DNA from: a virus
Virus record (IMG/VR): IMGVR_UViG_3300037450_000152
Location: 1-33,703 of that record
DNA length: 33,703 bases
Reading direction: 5' to 3' (one strand)
Shown here: one piece after another, positions 8,243 through 16,391 of the stretch
Position numbering within the stretch: position 1 is the stretch's first letter
Layout of the letters: every line of letters starts with the position of its first letter
Translations under genes and position numbers: made by a program
The notes under the pieces: model-generated
What the model was told of the DNA's origin: nothing
Seen by the model: the letters and a program-made list of their open reading frames with translations, nothing else
Databases searched by the model: none

Positions 8243-9265
8243 ATGGTAAGAATAGTGAATTGGTTGTTGACAAGGAGATGTAACTTAAGTTGTGATTATT
8301 GTGGAATTGTTAAAAACTATCCTGATATGCCTCAAGAGTATCCTCTTATGAGTCATTATGTAAAAAATGAAATGACTACAAAGCAAGTTATAAAAGGATT
8401 AGACCAATTTCAGTTGCATAATCCAGATTGCTTTCACATCTTCTACGGAGGTGAACCATTATTAAGGAAAGATTTAGCTGATATCATCAACCACTGCAAT
8501 GACAATGATATTCACTACACGATAATATCAAATAATACAAACCAGATTATTCCATTGATTGATAAGTTATTTGATGAGGTAGCATACATTCAAGGATTTA
8601 CAGCATCTGTTGATCCATCATTTAATGAGAAAAATAGGTTTGACAGAATAATAAAAAGCATATCTGGTTTTGAAAATCTTTTAAGACTTAAAGATCGTAT
8701 CAATGATGTTGTTGCTGAAATAACTGTTATGAGACACAATGTAAATCAGCTATATACGCTTGTTAAATTATTAACAGAAAATGGTATAAGTAGTGATATA
8801 ACATTTGTTGATATAGCGAAAAGTCCATTTTATGATTTCTCAAATATAGCTGATGAAAACTTATTGGTAGAACGATCTTCTGAATTAGGTGATGTTTTTA
8901 GTTCATTACAAAATAGTGATTTAGATATTCATATGAAAGATATTTTACTACCGAAGATATGGGAAATTCTTCCATCTGATTTAGATTGTGAATTAGAGAA
9001 AGATCTTCATAATGTAACCGTTGATGCAGATGGAACGATTAGATTGTGTTTAAGGATAAGAGGAACTCATGCTCCAAAATTAGTTAAGGTAGCAAATTTA
9101 ATTGATTCAAAAGGTAACATATCATTTATTGCACAAAAGGCAATTGCAAAAGATAAAGAAGTTCATTGTCAAGGATGCAATCACACATGCTTATTGATGA
9201 GTAAACATATTAATGAAACAGATCAAGGGACTGAGGATTTAATTCACCTTGACAGGAGGGTATAA
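8243..9265 (+). CDS. Radical SAM protein with SPASM/twitch-like C-terminus
   Basis: A 340-aa radical SAM enzyme. The [4Fe-4S]-AdoMet motif is CNLSCDYC (Cys13, Cys17, Cys20), followed by FYGGEPLL, the GGE SAM-binding motif. The C-terminal region has further cysteines (CLRIRG and CQGCNHTC), suggesting an auxiliary Fe-S cluster of the SPASM or twitch kind. That architecture is typical of peptide- or protein-modifying radical SAM enzymes. It is much longer than QueE (about 210 aa) and has this extra cysteine cluster, so I do not assign it to the preQ0 step despite queD and folE2 in the window. The substrate is unknown; no obvious precursor peptide adjoins it. GGGGGA precedes ATG 8243. Confidence 0.85.
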   Translation: MVRIVNWLLTRRCNLSCDYCGIVKNYPDMPQEYPLMSHYVKNEMTTKQVIKGLDQFQLHNPDCFHIFYGGEPLLRKDLADIINHCNDNDIHYTIISNNTNQIIPLIDKLFDEVAYIQGFTASVDPSFNEKNRFDRIIKSISGFENLLRLKDRINDVVAEITVMRHNVNQLYTLVKLLTENGISSDITFVDIAKSPFYDFSNIADENLLVERSSELGDVFSSLQNSDLDIHMKDILLPKIWEILPSDLDCELEKDLHNVTVDADGTIRLCLRIRGTHAPKLVKVANLIDSKGNISFIAQKAIAKDKEVHCQGCNHTCLLMSKHINETDQGTEDLIHLDRRV

Positions 9266-9267
9266 AA

Positions 9268-9585
9268 ATGGCAGCAGAAGAACAGATTAGAAATGCAATA
9301 AAATTTTGGGAGACTATCTATGAAGCTGGAGAAGGAACAGTTCGATTTATTAAAAAAAGTGGAAATGCTCGAACTATGAATTGTACATTAGATTTTAGTA
9401 AGATTCCTCAACAGCATCATCCCAAGAGTGTTAATATGGCAAAGATATTAAAGTTAATGCAAAAAAATGGAATAATCCACGTCTATGATTTAGATAAAAA
9501 AGATTGGAGGTCAATTCCATTTGAAAAAGTAGATTGGTTGGAAACCGCCAATAAACGATATAAAATTGTACCTTATAAAAGATAG
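9268..9585 (+). CDS. WYL_2/DUF2693-like small protein
   Basis: A 105-aa protein with the pattern of the DUF2693 (renamed WYL_2, Sm/SH3-barrel-like) family: VRFIKKSGNARTMNCTL around residues 25-41 and VYDLDKKDWRSIPFEKV near the C-terminus. Members are small, mostly phage-borne and poorly characterised; an SH3-type beta barrel that binds nucleic acid or protein is the usual suggestion. It starts at ATG 9268 after AGGAGG, two bases after the radical SAM gene. The assignment is from remembered motif shape only. Confidence 0.6.
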   Translation: MAAEEQIRNAIKFWETIYEAGEGTVRFIKKSGNARTMNCTLDFSKIPQQHHPKSVNMAKILKLMQKNGIIHVYDLDKKDWRSIPFEKVDWLETANKRYKIVPYKR

Positions 9586-9593
9586 GAGCATAT

Positions 9594-9974
9594 ATGGGAA
9601 TTATAGATCAACTTTTAAAGGAAATACCATCAGATGATATTACAATACAGATTAAAGAAATGTGTAATAAAATATGGGAAGAAGAAAAGGATAAGATAAA
9701 AAAATATCATCACGTATTACCAAGTGGAGCAAATATATTTCTTGCATTACAAGTTCCCGCTAAAGCTAAAAGAGATGTATCATTTTTAACATTGGAAAGA
9801 GATCCGATGGATGAATATATCTCTAATTACTATTCAATAAAAGAAACTGATATACAAAAGGCAGACCTACCTCAGATGCCAAGAAGATATCAATCTCATA
9901 GACTTGAGGGAAGATCATCAAAAAAGATCTTAATTGAATTTGCAAAACTTGTAAAATTTTATAGAGGGGAATAA
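9594..9974 (+). CDS. 126-aa hypothetical protein
   Basis: An unrecognised soluble protein starting at ATG 9594 after TAGGAG. The N-terminal half is helical and charged; the middle has a beta-rich segment (GANIFLALQVPAKAKRDVSF) and the C-terminus is basic (RRYQSHRLEGRSSKK). It ends three bases before the 884-aa E2-like gene, so it may be part of the Ubl operon, but nothing in its sequence shows a related function. Confidence 0.7.
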   Translation: MGIIDQLLKEIPSDDITIQIKEMCNKIWEEEKDKIKKYHHVLPSGANIFLALQVPAKAKRDVSFLTLERDPMDEYISNYYSIKETDIQKADLPQMPRRYQSHRLEGRSSKKILIEFAKLVKFYRGE

Positions 9975-9977
9975 CGA

Positions 9978-12632
9978 ATGGATATGAAGAAAGATATATT
10001 TGAAGACTTTGATATTCGTATCAATAGAAAATTTACATCCCTATTACTTTCGAACCAAAAAGAAGGAACATCATATGAAGATCATACACAAGCAATACCA
10101 ACGAAACGACTAAAAATATTACCAACCTCAGAATATCTTAAAAAATATAAAACATTAACAGTACAATCTCCAACGATTTTACCTCCAGGTTGTAGATATA
10201 TTGAATCAACTCAAAAGGGAGGAAAAATATATGTTATTGAGGAACCACCACAATTTAGAACAGTAGCAATGGCATTAAGTTTTGATATTATGTATGAAGA
10301 AATAAGGGCAAATGGATTATTAAAAGAATATGGTATTGAAGGTTGGTTATCAACTTGTTCTAAAAATAGAGATGAAAGTTATTTTAAATTAAATCTAGCA
10401 TTTCCATATGTTATATTTCTGTTCTATTTAACTGAAAATAGAAATGTTTCTCTAGGTTATTCTTTTTTAAGAACTAATCAAATGGTAGGTTTATCTGATT
10501 ATCTTATAAAAATGCCATTGACAAATATTTCAGAGAGTCAAAAGATATGTTTTGGTAATCGACTTAATGATACAGAATATAAAACAGATTTCGAAGCAAT
10601 CGCATCAGCAATTGATGTATTTTGGACAAGTATTTTTAATGTAGATTATACATATAATATTAAATCATATAGTAATGTTGCAGGAATATCAAACTTTTTA
10701 GAATGGCAATATCTATCAAGAAAAGATCCAATGTTTATATATCGAGTTGACTGGATTAAATATAAAAAAAATATTTTTGAACTTATTAATCATGTAAAAG
10801 GTTTTTCTCATGGTAACAATCGAGGAACTGATTATGAAACTGGTGGTGATATTTATAATTCATTCTTAAATACTTTTACAAAACCTGCAGTCATTGCTGA
10901 AATTGAAAAAGGAAAGATTCGAAAGAAAATTGTACGGATTTATTATGATATTGCTAGTGGTTATTATTTAAATGCATTGCTTAAAATAGAGGTTGGTGAT
11001 TCATTTGAAAATGTAAAAAAGACAAAAAAATATTATATAATCTCATTCATTGGTATGAAAGGACAAAATCCATCAATCATAAGACTTTCATTAAATGAAA
11101 AACTCTTTAACTTCAAACTAACTGTAAAATCAATTGAATATTTAAAAGAAAGGATTGAAGAACAGCGTTATATTAAAACAATTCAAGTTAATGGATTAGA
11201 ACTTAAAGCGAATGATATTATTAAATATAAAGATGCTGCTAGAGCAACAATATATAAAAAAGTTTACTATATTAGAAAATCTTTAGATGATCGACCAGAA
11301 ATAAGACTAGGTAATAGATATTTTTTAGCTCAAAATCTTCCAAAAGGATTGGAGAAAATAGATGTAGGCGATTCTAAAATATATGAAATGGATTTGAAAA
11401 AAGGTGAAGAATATCTCTATTGCCATTCTTATAAATCTAACCACACTATTGTCATGCAAATTGAAAGATGTGTATTTGATGGTATTGATATTGGAGCAGG
11501 TGGTCAATTAATATATAGATTTAAATCTTTAAATAGAGACACAAGAAATCATCTAACAATACCCATAAATGAAATTCAACATATTACATATAGAAAAATA
11601 TTTCCGAAAATAGATAAGTCAACAAGGTGTAACAATCCTCTGGTGCTTTCAACTGGAAGGACTTTAAGAAAATTCACAACTTATACTGATGCAGGACATG
11701 AAGTTCCAGCTTCTATTTATAGATCTCCTACTAATTATTTGTGTGACATTGATACACAAAATCAAAAGGCAGATAAAGAATCAATGGAGTTTCTCGTCAT
11801 AGACGATAAAACATTTGAAGTTGAAACCCATTCTGGTATTATTAGATTTGAAATTGGTGATCTAGTTATAGTTGCAAATTGGACAAATCCTTTAAACATT
11901 CTAAATATTAGAAGAATTGAAGCATTTAAAATAGAAAGAAAGACAAGATCAACCAACATATCATTCATATTAATAGACAAAGCAGGAAATCTAACAGAAG
12001 AGGTTTACGTAAGTGGTAATGTTATTCGTATTGGATATATTAGAAAAATTATCACTAAATTTGAAGGATTATCTTCTGGAACAAAGATAATTGCAACTAA
12101 AGGTAGAATATCAAATTTTCCAAAAAAAGATTACAATATTATAATTGGTATTATTGTTGATGGTCCTAATCCATTAGTCTTATGTTCAAATGGTTGTACT
12201 TTATGGTATCAAGACGTTATGGAAAACTTTAAACAAATTCCAATAACTTCTATAAAATGGAAAAATGCAGATCATGCTGACCTAGAACCAAAGAAAATTA
12301 AACCTCAATCAGGAGACATTACTACAGTTTCTTACAATAGTTCTCCAGGAGAAACAGGTTTTCTAATGATGCAATTAGACCAGTCAAGAGCTCTTAGATA
12401 TCATCAATTATCAGCTTACCATAGATCATATGATAGTTATAGCGCATCCAGTGATAAATTATTTCAAGAGGAATGTATATTCAACTGTATACCAAACCCA
12501 AGAATTTCAAAATCTCAACAAGATAAAATTGGATATGTTCGTGCAACCCCTAACTTCCATGGAGGTTTTATTCTGAATGATAAGTCAAAATTCCTCTATG
12601 TAAATGACCCAAGGAGCTTTATTAATGTTTAA
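9978..12632 (+). CDS. Large protein with probable E2-like (PRTRC-B/Prok-E2_D-like) N-terminal domain
   Basis: An 884-aa protein. Residues about 50-200 follow the layout I associate with prokaryotic E2-like domains of the PRTRC protein B type: SPTILPPGCRYI, a hydrophobic strand pair (FPYVIFLFYLT), then KMPLTNISESQKICFGN, matching a P-L-x-N...C-x-G-N active-site loop with candidate Cys191. The remaining about 600 residues are beta-rich and unrecognised, with several short strand-turn units (for example SGIIRFEIGDLVIVANW) that could be SH3/KOW-like barrels. There are no membrane segments. It precedes and overlaps the JAB gene by 8 bases and lies in line with E1, Ubl and a second E2-like gene, which supports a Ubl-transfer or scaffold role. 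The E2 assignment is an inference from motif pattern; a structural protein is the alternative. Confidence 0.55.
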   Translation: MDMKKDIFEDFDIRINRKFTSLLLSNQKEGTSYEDHTQAIPTKRLKILPTSEYLKKYKTLTVQSPTILPPGCRYIESTQKGGKIYVIEEPPQFRTVAMALSFDIMYEEIRANGLLKEYGIEGWLSTCSKNRDESYFKLNLAFPYVIFLFYLTENRNVSLGYSFLRTNQMVGLSDYLIKMPLTNISESQKICFGNRLNDTEYKTDFEAIASAIDVFWTSIFNVDYTYNIKSYSNVAGISNFLEWQYLSRKDPMFIYRVDWIKYKKNIFELINHVKGFSHGNNRGTDYETGGDIYNSFLNTFTKPAVIAEIEKGKIRKKIVRIYYDIASGYYLNALLKIEVGDSFENVKKTKKYYIISFIGMKGQNPSIIRLSLNEKLFNFKLTVKSIEYLKERIEEQRYIKTIQVNGLELKANDIIKYKDAARATIYKKVYYIRKSLDDRPEIRLGNRYFLAQNLPKGLEKIDVGDSKIYEMDLKKGEEYLYCHSYKSNHTIVMQIERCVFDGIDIGAGGQLIYRFKSLNRDTRNHLTIPINEIQHITYRKIFPKIDKSTRCNNPLVLSTGRTLRKFTTYTDAGHEVPASIYRSPTNYLCDIDTQNQKADKESMEFLVIDDKTFEVETHSGIIRFEIGDLVIVANWTNPLNILNIRRIEAFKIERKTRSTNISFILIDKAGNLTEEVYVSGNVIRIGYIRKIITKFEGLSSGTKIIATKGRISNFPKKDYNIIIGIIVDGPNPLVLCSNGCTLWYQDVMENFKQIPITSIKWKNADHADLEPKKIKPQSGDITTVSYNSSPGETGFLMMQLDQSRALRYHQLSAYHRSYDSYSASSDKLFQEECIFNCIPNPRISKSQQDKIGYVRATPNFHGGFILNDKSKFLYVNDPRSFINV

Positions 12633-14217
12633 AATTATAGTCGCTGACGGAAAACAAGAATTACCCGATGATGATATTTATTATATAGTCGCAAAAGAGG
12701 GTATCTATATTAAAAAGAAATTGGGAATAATGGATAGTGTATCACCTGTAAAAAATATTTCAATATTAGAAAGTGTTCAAGCAACAGCAAAGATGAACAT
12801 TGAAAAGATACCAGCAATAGCTGTAGCTAAAATAGCTAATTTCTTTCGTGCTATTCAAAAGCAGCATAGATCAGAGGCAATTGTAATATTATTTTATAAT
12901 GAAGAAACTAAAAAATACAAGTTAGTTCCACCATCACAAAAAGTTACACCTGGAGGTATTGAATATAATAGATCAATTGTTATAGATGGTTGGACAATGA
13001 TTGGCGATATTCATAGTCATAGTTCAATGTCTGCATTTCATTCAGGAACAGATCAGGGGGATGAGAATTCTTTCGATGGACTTCATATTACATTTGGAAA
13101 TATGGATTGTGAATTTATAAGTATTTCAGCTTCAATTGTTTCAAATGGAAATAGAGTGATGATCAAACCAGAAGAATATATGAAAGGGACAGAGTTAAAG
13201 CAGGAAGTTGATGAAATTGAAAAAATTCCCACCACCAGGATTTATAAATGGGTAGACGGAAAAATGGTCGAAGAGACTCCAAATTATCAAACCAAAGGTT
13301 TTAAAACTTATCGAAGATATGATAAACGATACAAAATAATCAGTGAAAATACTGTTAAAGCTAAAGTACCAGATTCATGGTTGAGTAAAGTTGAGTATGG
13401 TATACAACATATCTATGGAAATTCCAAGCTTGAAAATGTATGGCAAAATTATTATCAAGGTGGTCAATGGGCACGTGGTCGATGGACTGGACATAATAAT
13501 AGAGGATGGAATGAAAATTTTGATCCAACTGTATGGAATAAAGATAAAATTTCTAAACCCAATGTACCACCTCAAAATGTTGGAGTTAAAACTGAACCTA
13601 TTAAATTTCCACCACATAAACAAGGTCCATTTGTCACTGACGTAACTCCTCCAGAAAAACCCATTCCTTGTGAATCTTGTGCATTCAGAGAAAGAGCACC
13701 TGAATTTGTTGCTAAATTATTAGTAGAACAAAACGATGGAATAATTGAGGAAGAGATCAAGTGGCCAGGTTGGTCAGAAAAAGAAATATATGAATGTGAA
13801 AAATGTAACATAGTCATAACATTTAACTATAATGATCGAGGCGAAATTGAAGATGAAATATTATGTCCATCTTGTAACTCAGACGATCATCTAACTATGA
13901 TTGATATGGATGATGATAGAAATTATTCTTCTAATTCAGAAATTGATGGAAGAATCAGTTGTAAAACTTGTGGTAGTGCTTTTGATTCAACAATGCTTCA
14001 AACCGATGATGCTGGCGGTTCTTGTCCATTCTGTGGAACATTATTATCACCTAAAGAAAATCTAGAAAGTATATCTGAAAAAGATATTGCTGAATATCAT
14101 GCAGAAAAAGAAAATCCAGATCCAAGCAATATGATACCAGATCCTGATCAAAATATTAATAAACGAAAAGTGAATCCATTGGAATGGATGTTTGGAAAAT
14201 TTGGGAGGAGAATATGA
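12625..14217 (+). CDS. JAB/JAMM metallopeptidase with C-terminal zinc ribbons
   Basis: A probable Ubl-specific deconjugating or maturing protease of 530 aa. The JAMM zinc motif is perfect: HSH (His130, His132), seven residues, then SGTD (Ser140, Asp143). The upstream catalytic Glu is probably one of those in the EAIVILFYNEE region. A Gly/Trp/Asn-rich linker (about 265-330) leads to cysteine pairs at 349/352, 391/394 with 414/417, and 446/449 with 467/470, giving two zinc ribbons plus one orphan CxxC. ATG 12625 is chosen over ATG 12604 because AGGAG (12611-12615) lies between them at the right spacing. It ends in an ATGA-type overlap with the E1-like gene. In PRTRC-type loci JAB proteins accompany E1, E2 and Ubl genes. 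The ribbon-bearing tail is unusual. Confidence 0.85.
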   Translation: MFKIIVADGKQELPDDDIYYIVAKEGIYIKKKLGIMDSVSPVKNISILESVQATAKMNIEKIPAIAVAKIANFFRAIQKQHRSEAIVILFYNEETKKYKLVPPSQKVTPGGIEYNRSIVIDGWTMIGDIHSHSSMSAFHSGTDQGDENSFDGLHITFGNMDCEFISISASIVSNGNRVMIKPEEYMKGTELKQEVDEIEKIPTTRIYKWVDGKMVEETPNYQTKGFKTYRRYDKRYKIISENTVKAKVPDSWLSKVEYGIQHIYGNSKLENVWQNYYQGGQWARGRWTGHNNRGWNENFDPTVWNKDKISKPNVPPQNVGVKTEPIKFPPHKQGPFVTDVTPPEKPIPCESCAFRERAPEFVAKLLVEQNDGIIEEEIKWPGWSEKEIYECEKCNIVITFNYNDRGEIEDEILCPSCNSDDHLTMIDMDDDRNYSSNSEIDGRISCKTCGSAFDSTMLQTDDAGGSCPFCGTLLSPKENLESISEKDIAEYHAEKENPDPSNMIPDPDQNINKRKVNPLEWMFGKFGRRI

Positions 14218-14900
14218 CAGAACTATCTATTAAAATTATTGGACTTGGTGGTGTTGGTTCAGTATTATGTGAAAAGATTTCTAGATTTTTAAATTATGCT
14301 ACAAATATACAAGCAAGTTTATTACTTGTTGATGGCGACACATATGAAAGCAAAAATTACCAAAGGCAGGAATTCACACAAATGGGAAATAAATCCGAGA
14401 TCAAAGGTGGAGATCTAGAAGATAAATTCCCAAATATAAATTTAGATTATTATCCTGCGTATATAAATGAGACAAATATTAATGATGTTATAAAGACAGG
14501 AGATATTATATTTCTATGTGTTGATAATCACAAGACCAGAATGATCACATCCAAATACTGTAATAATTTAAATGATGTTACTTTGATTTCTGGTGGGAAT
14601 GAATTTACAGATGGTAATGTACAAATTTATGTCAGAAAGGGGGGAAAAGATTTAACACCTGACCTATGTGCTTATCATCCAGAGATTGCAAATCCCGACG
14701 ACAAATTACCTGAAGAAATGAGTTGTGAAGAGTTAGCAAACTCAGAACCACAACTTTACTTCACAAATGTATGGGTAGCTACACTAATGTGTGCTGCATT
14801 CTATAACGTAGTTATTAAAAATTCAATTGGGGCATCAGAAATTTATTTCGATATGATACAGATGTCAACAATTGCACAAACAAGAGCACTTAAATTATAA
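14214..14900 (+). CDS. E1/ThiF-like Ubl-activating enzyme
   Basis: Predicted to adenylate the C-terminus of a Ubl protein. The Rossmann nucleotide loop is GLGGVGS (10-16), and the E1 signature VDGDTYESKNYQRQEF supplies Asp40, Asp42, Asn48, Arg51 and Gln52. FLCVDNHKTR (100-109) matches the DN..R segment. Cys171 in EEMSCEELANSEPQ is the best candidate for the thioester cysteine, in the place where PRTRC ThiF-type proteins have a conserved SC. At 228 aa this is a minimal single-domain E1 with no rhodanese or extra catalytic domain. ATG 14214 has GGGAGGAG just upstream and shares ATGA with the JAB stop; an upstream ATG at 14184 inside the JAB gene is not used. Confidence 0.88.
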   Translation: MTELSIKIIGLGGVGSVLCEKISRFLNYATNIQASLLLVDGDTYESKNYQRQEFTQMGNKSEIKGGDLEDKFPNINLDYYPAYINETNINDVIKTGDIIFLCVDNHKTRMITSKYCNNLNDVTLISGGNEFTDGNVQIYVRKGGKDLTPDLCAYHPEIANPDDKLPEEMSCEELANSEPQLYFTNVWVATLMCAAFYNVVIKNSIGASEIYFDMIQMSTIAQTRALKL

Positions 14901-14932
14901 CCTAAAATAGAGAATACAGGAGAATTACAATC

Positions 14933-15421
14933 ATGGCAAATGAATATAATAGAGCGAATCTTGAAGAAATGACGGTAAAAGAACTCCGTCGTCTATGCGT
15001 TGATAAACTGGGAATTCCCGGTATGACCAAAAAGCGTAAAGATATTGTCGTTGACGCTATTTTGAAACTGCAAGGTCCATCAAAAGGACCCAAACCATCC
15101 AAGACCTCCATCAAACCACCCATCAAGACAGGTCCAATTACAGAAATGGATTTTACTGGAAAAAGTATTCTGAAAAGACCATATGGAGCATTTGGAGCAA
15201 AAATGGATACCACAATTCAGGTATCTTGTGGTGCTAGTTCGGGAGCTTTTCCAGTTGAAGGAAAAAGCGTTCGAGAGGTTGGAGAATTTCTCAGAGAGGT
15301 TCTCAACGTGGACAAATTATCAACCGGACTGGTAAATGGCAAAGAAGTGCAGGGAGACTATAAACTCAGATCTGGAGATAGTTTAGAGTTTATGAAACCT
15401 TCTGGGCGTAAAGGTTGTTAA
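14933..15421 (+). CDS. SAP domain-ubiquitin-like fusion protein ending in Gly-Cys
   Basis: A 162-aa two-domain protein. Residues 10-44 (LEEMTVKELRRLCVDKLGIP and on, with TKKRKDIVVDAIL) fit a SAP-type DNA-binding helix-extended-helix. A Pro/Lys linker (47-68) follows. Residues 92-157 read as a beta-grasp Ubl/MoaD/ThiS fold: TTIQVSCG strand-turn, a helix KSVREVGEFLREVL, then LVNGKEVQGDYKLRSGDSLE, the NGK..dy.L..GD pattern of ThiS, MoaD and PRTRC-C proteins. The tail is SGRKGC, so Gly161 is followed by one Cys, which could be the conjugation end or be removed by the JAB protease. It lies between two E1-like genes with its own ribosome binding site (AGGAG). This is the likely modifier of the system. 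Confidence 0.75.
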   Translation: MANEYNRANLEEMTVKELRRLCVDKLGIPGMTKKRKDIVVDAILKLQGPSKGPKPSKTSIKPPIKTGPITEMDFTGKSILKRPYGAFGAKMDTTIQVSCGASSGAFPVEGKSVREVGEFLREVLNVDKLSTGLVNGKEVQGDYKLRSGDSLEFMKPSGRKGC

Positions 15422-15434
15422 ATCTGATGTCTAC

Positions 15435-15470
15435 GGATGGGGATTCTTATGGATTCCCATCCATCTCTTT
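15435..15470 (+). terminator. Hairpin after the SAP-Ubl gene, probable terminator or attenuator
   Basis: A 12-bp stem (15435-15446 with 15451-15462, two G-T pairs) closes a TTAT loop; the arms are GGATGGGGATTC and GGATTCCCATCC. It is followed by ATCTCTTT, a weak pyrimidine tract. It lies in the 67-base gap between the Ubl gene and the second E1-like gene. Full or partial termination would raise Ubl mRNA relative to the downstream genes; 3'-end protection is an alternative. Confidence 0.65.
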
Positions 15471-15488
15471 CAAAGGAGATCTTAATCG

Positions 15489-16391
15489 TTGAAATTTAAT
15501 AGCATAACAATAATCGGAACAGGAACATTAGGAGGACATCTTTGTAAACATCTTGCTGAAAGTTCAGAAATAAATAAGTTAACGTTAGTTGATCAGGATT
15601 TAGTTGATTCAAAAGATACAGAATTGGGTATTTTTAAACCGGTGGATATACTTGAACCAAAAGTTCACGTTCTCTATCGAATGTTTTCTAGTTATAAAAT
15701 CGAAATTGAACCGATAGTAAAATTTTATAAAGAAGGTATTACATTATTACCATCATCTGATCTTACAATTGATTGTCGAAATGTATTTGGAAAAAGAGAT
15801 CTAAATATTGATATAAAAATGTTTATAACAGATAGGCTCTTGGTATTAGATTTTCAGAAAAAATATAAAGATGAAAATCAACTTAAGGGTGAGTATCGTC
15901 TTAAATTGTCAAAACATGAAATAAGCACAGCTGCATATTATGCTACAAATTTAATAACTTGTGATAATATTTTGGAGGAACTATTAAAAAGTAGATCAGT
16001 AAAATATATTGACATTGATATAATTAAATCAACCATGTCGCAAAGTATAAATGATTCAAAACAAAAATGCGATCTAATTTATGATTTAGACGAAGATACT
16101 AGGAGATTAAAAAGAGTTAATGAAATTGTACAACCAATAATAAAAAAGAATAAAGAAAGACCTCTAAAATTAGCAGTCAAAGAGAGAGATTCAATCGTTA
16201 GAAATGTTTTTGAATTTCCAAAAGTAGCAGAGACAACATATCAAATAATACCACAGAATACTTTAAAGAATTCTAAAGACGTGATTGATGTTTTGAGAAT
16301 AGCTGTCAAAGACATGGAAGATGTTTCTAAAATTATTCCGGTCCTTATGCATGACAAAATTTATATTTTACGCGAAACAGGAGGTGCTTGA
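15489..16391 (+). CDS. Second, degenerate E1/ThiF-like protein
   Basis: A 300-aa protein with a ThiF-like N-terminus: IIGTGTLGGHL (8-18, glycine loop) and LVDQDLVDSKD (33-43, Asp35, Asp37), then a GIFKPVDILEPKVHVL segment comparable to the ..DIG..K.. stretch after the E1 nucleotide loop. The Asn and Arg-Gln residues that contact ATP in the first E1 are missing, and no cysteine stands out as catalytic, so it may be an inactive partner, as in heterodimeric E1s such as AOS1-UBA2. The C-terminal half is helical, basic and unrecognised. Translation begins at a TTG (15489) with AAAGGAGAT upstream; no better ATG is near. It joins the E2-like gene through a TGATG overlap. Confidence 0.65.
   Translation: MKFNSITIIGTGTLGGHLCKHLAESSEINKLTLVDQDLVDSKDTELGIFKPVDILEPKVHVLYRMFSSYKIEIEPIVKFYKEGITLLPSSDLTIDCRNVFGKRDLNIDIKMFITDRLLVLDFQKKYKDENQLKGEYRLKLSKHEISTAAYYATNLITCDNILEELLKSRSVKYIDIDIIKSTMSQSINDSKQKCDLIYDLDEDTRRLKRVNEIVQPIIKKNKERPLKLAVKERDSIVRNVFEFPKVAETTYQIIPQNTLKNSKDVIDVLRIAVKDMEDVSKIIPVLMHDKIYILRETGGA

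Noticed and set aside
8243-9265. Radical SAM gene as QueE
   Set aside because: QueE is about 210 aa without a C-terminal Cys cluster; this protein is 340 aa with CQGCNHTC, so the pathway link is not supported.
13391-13645. 84-codon + strand ORF inside the JAB gene
   Set aside because: A frame-shadow of the linker region of the JAB protein, with no ribosome binding site or motif.
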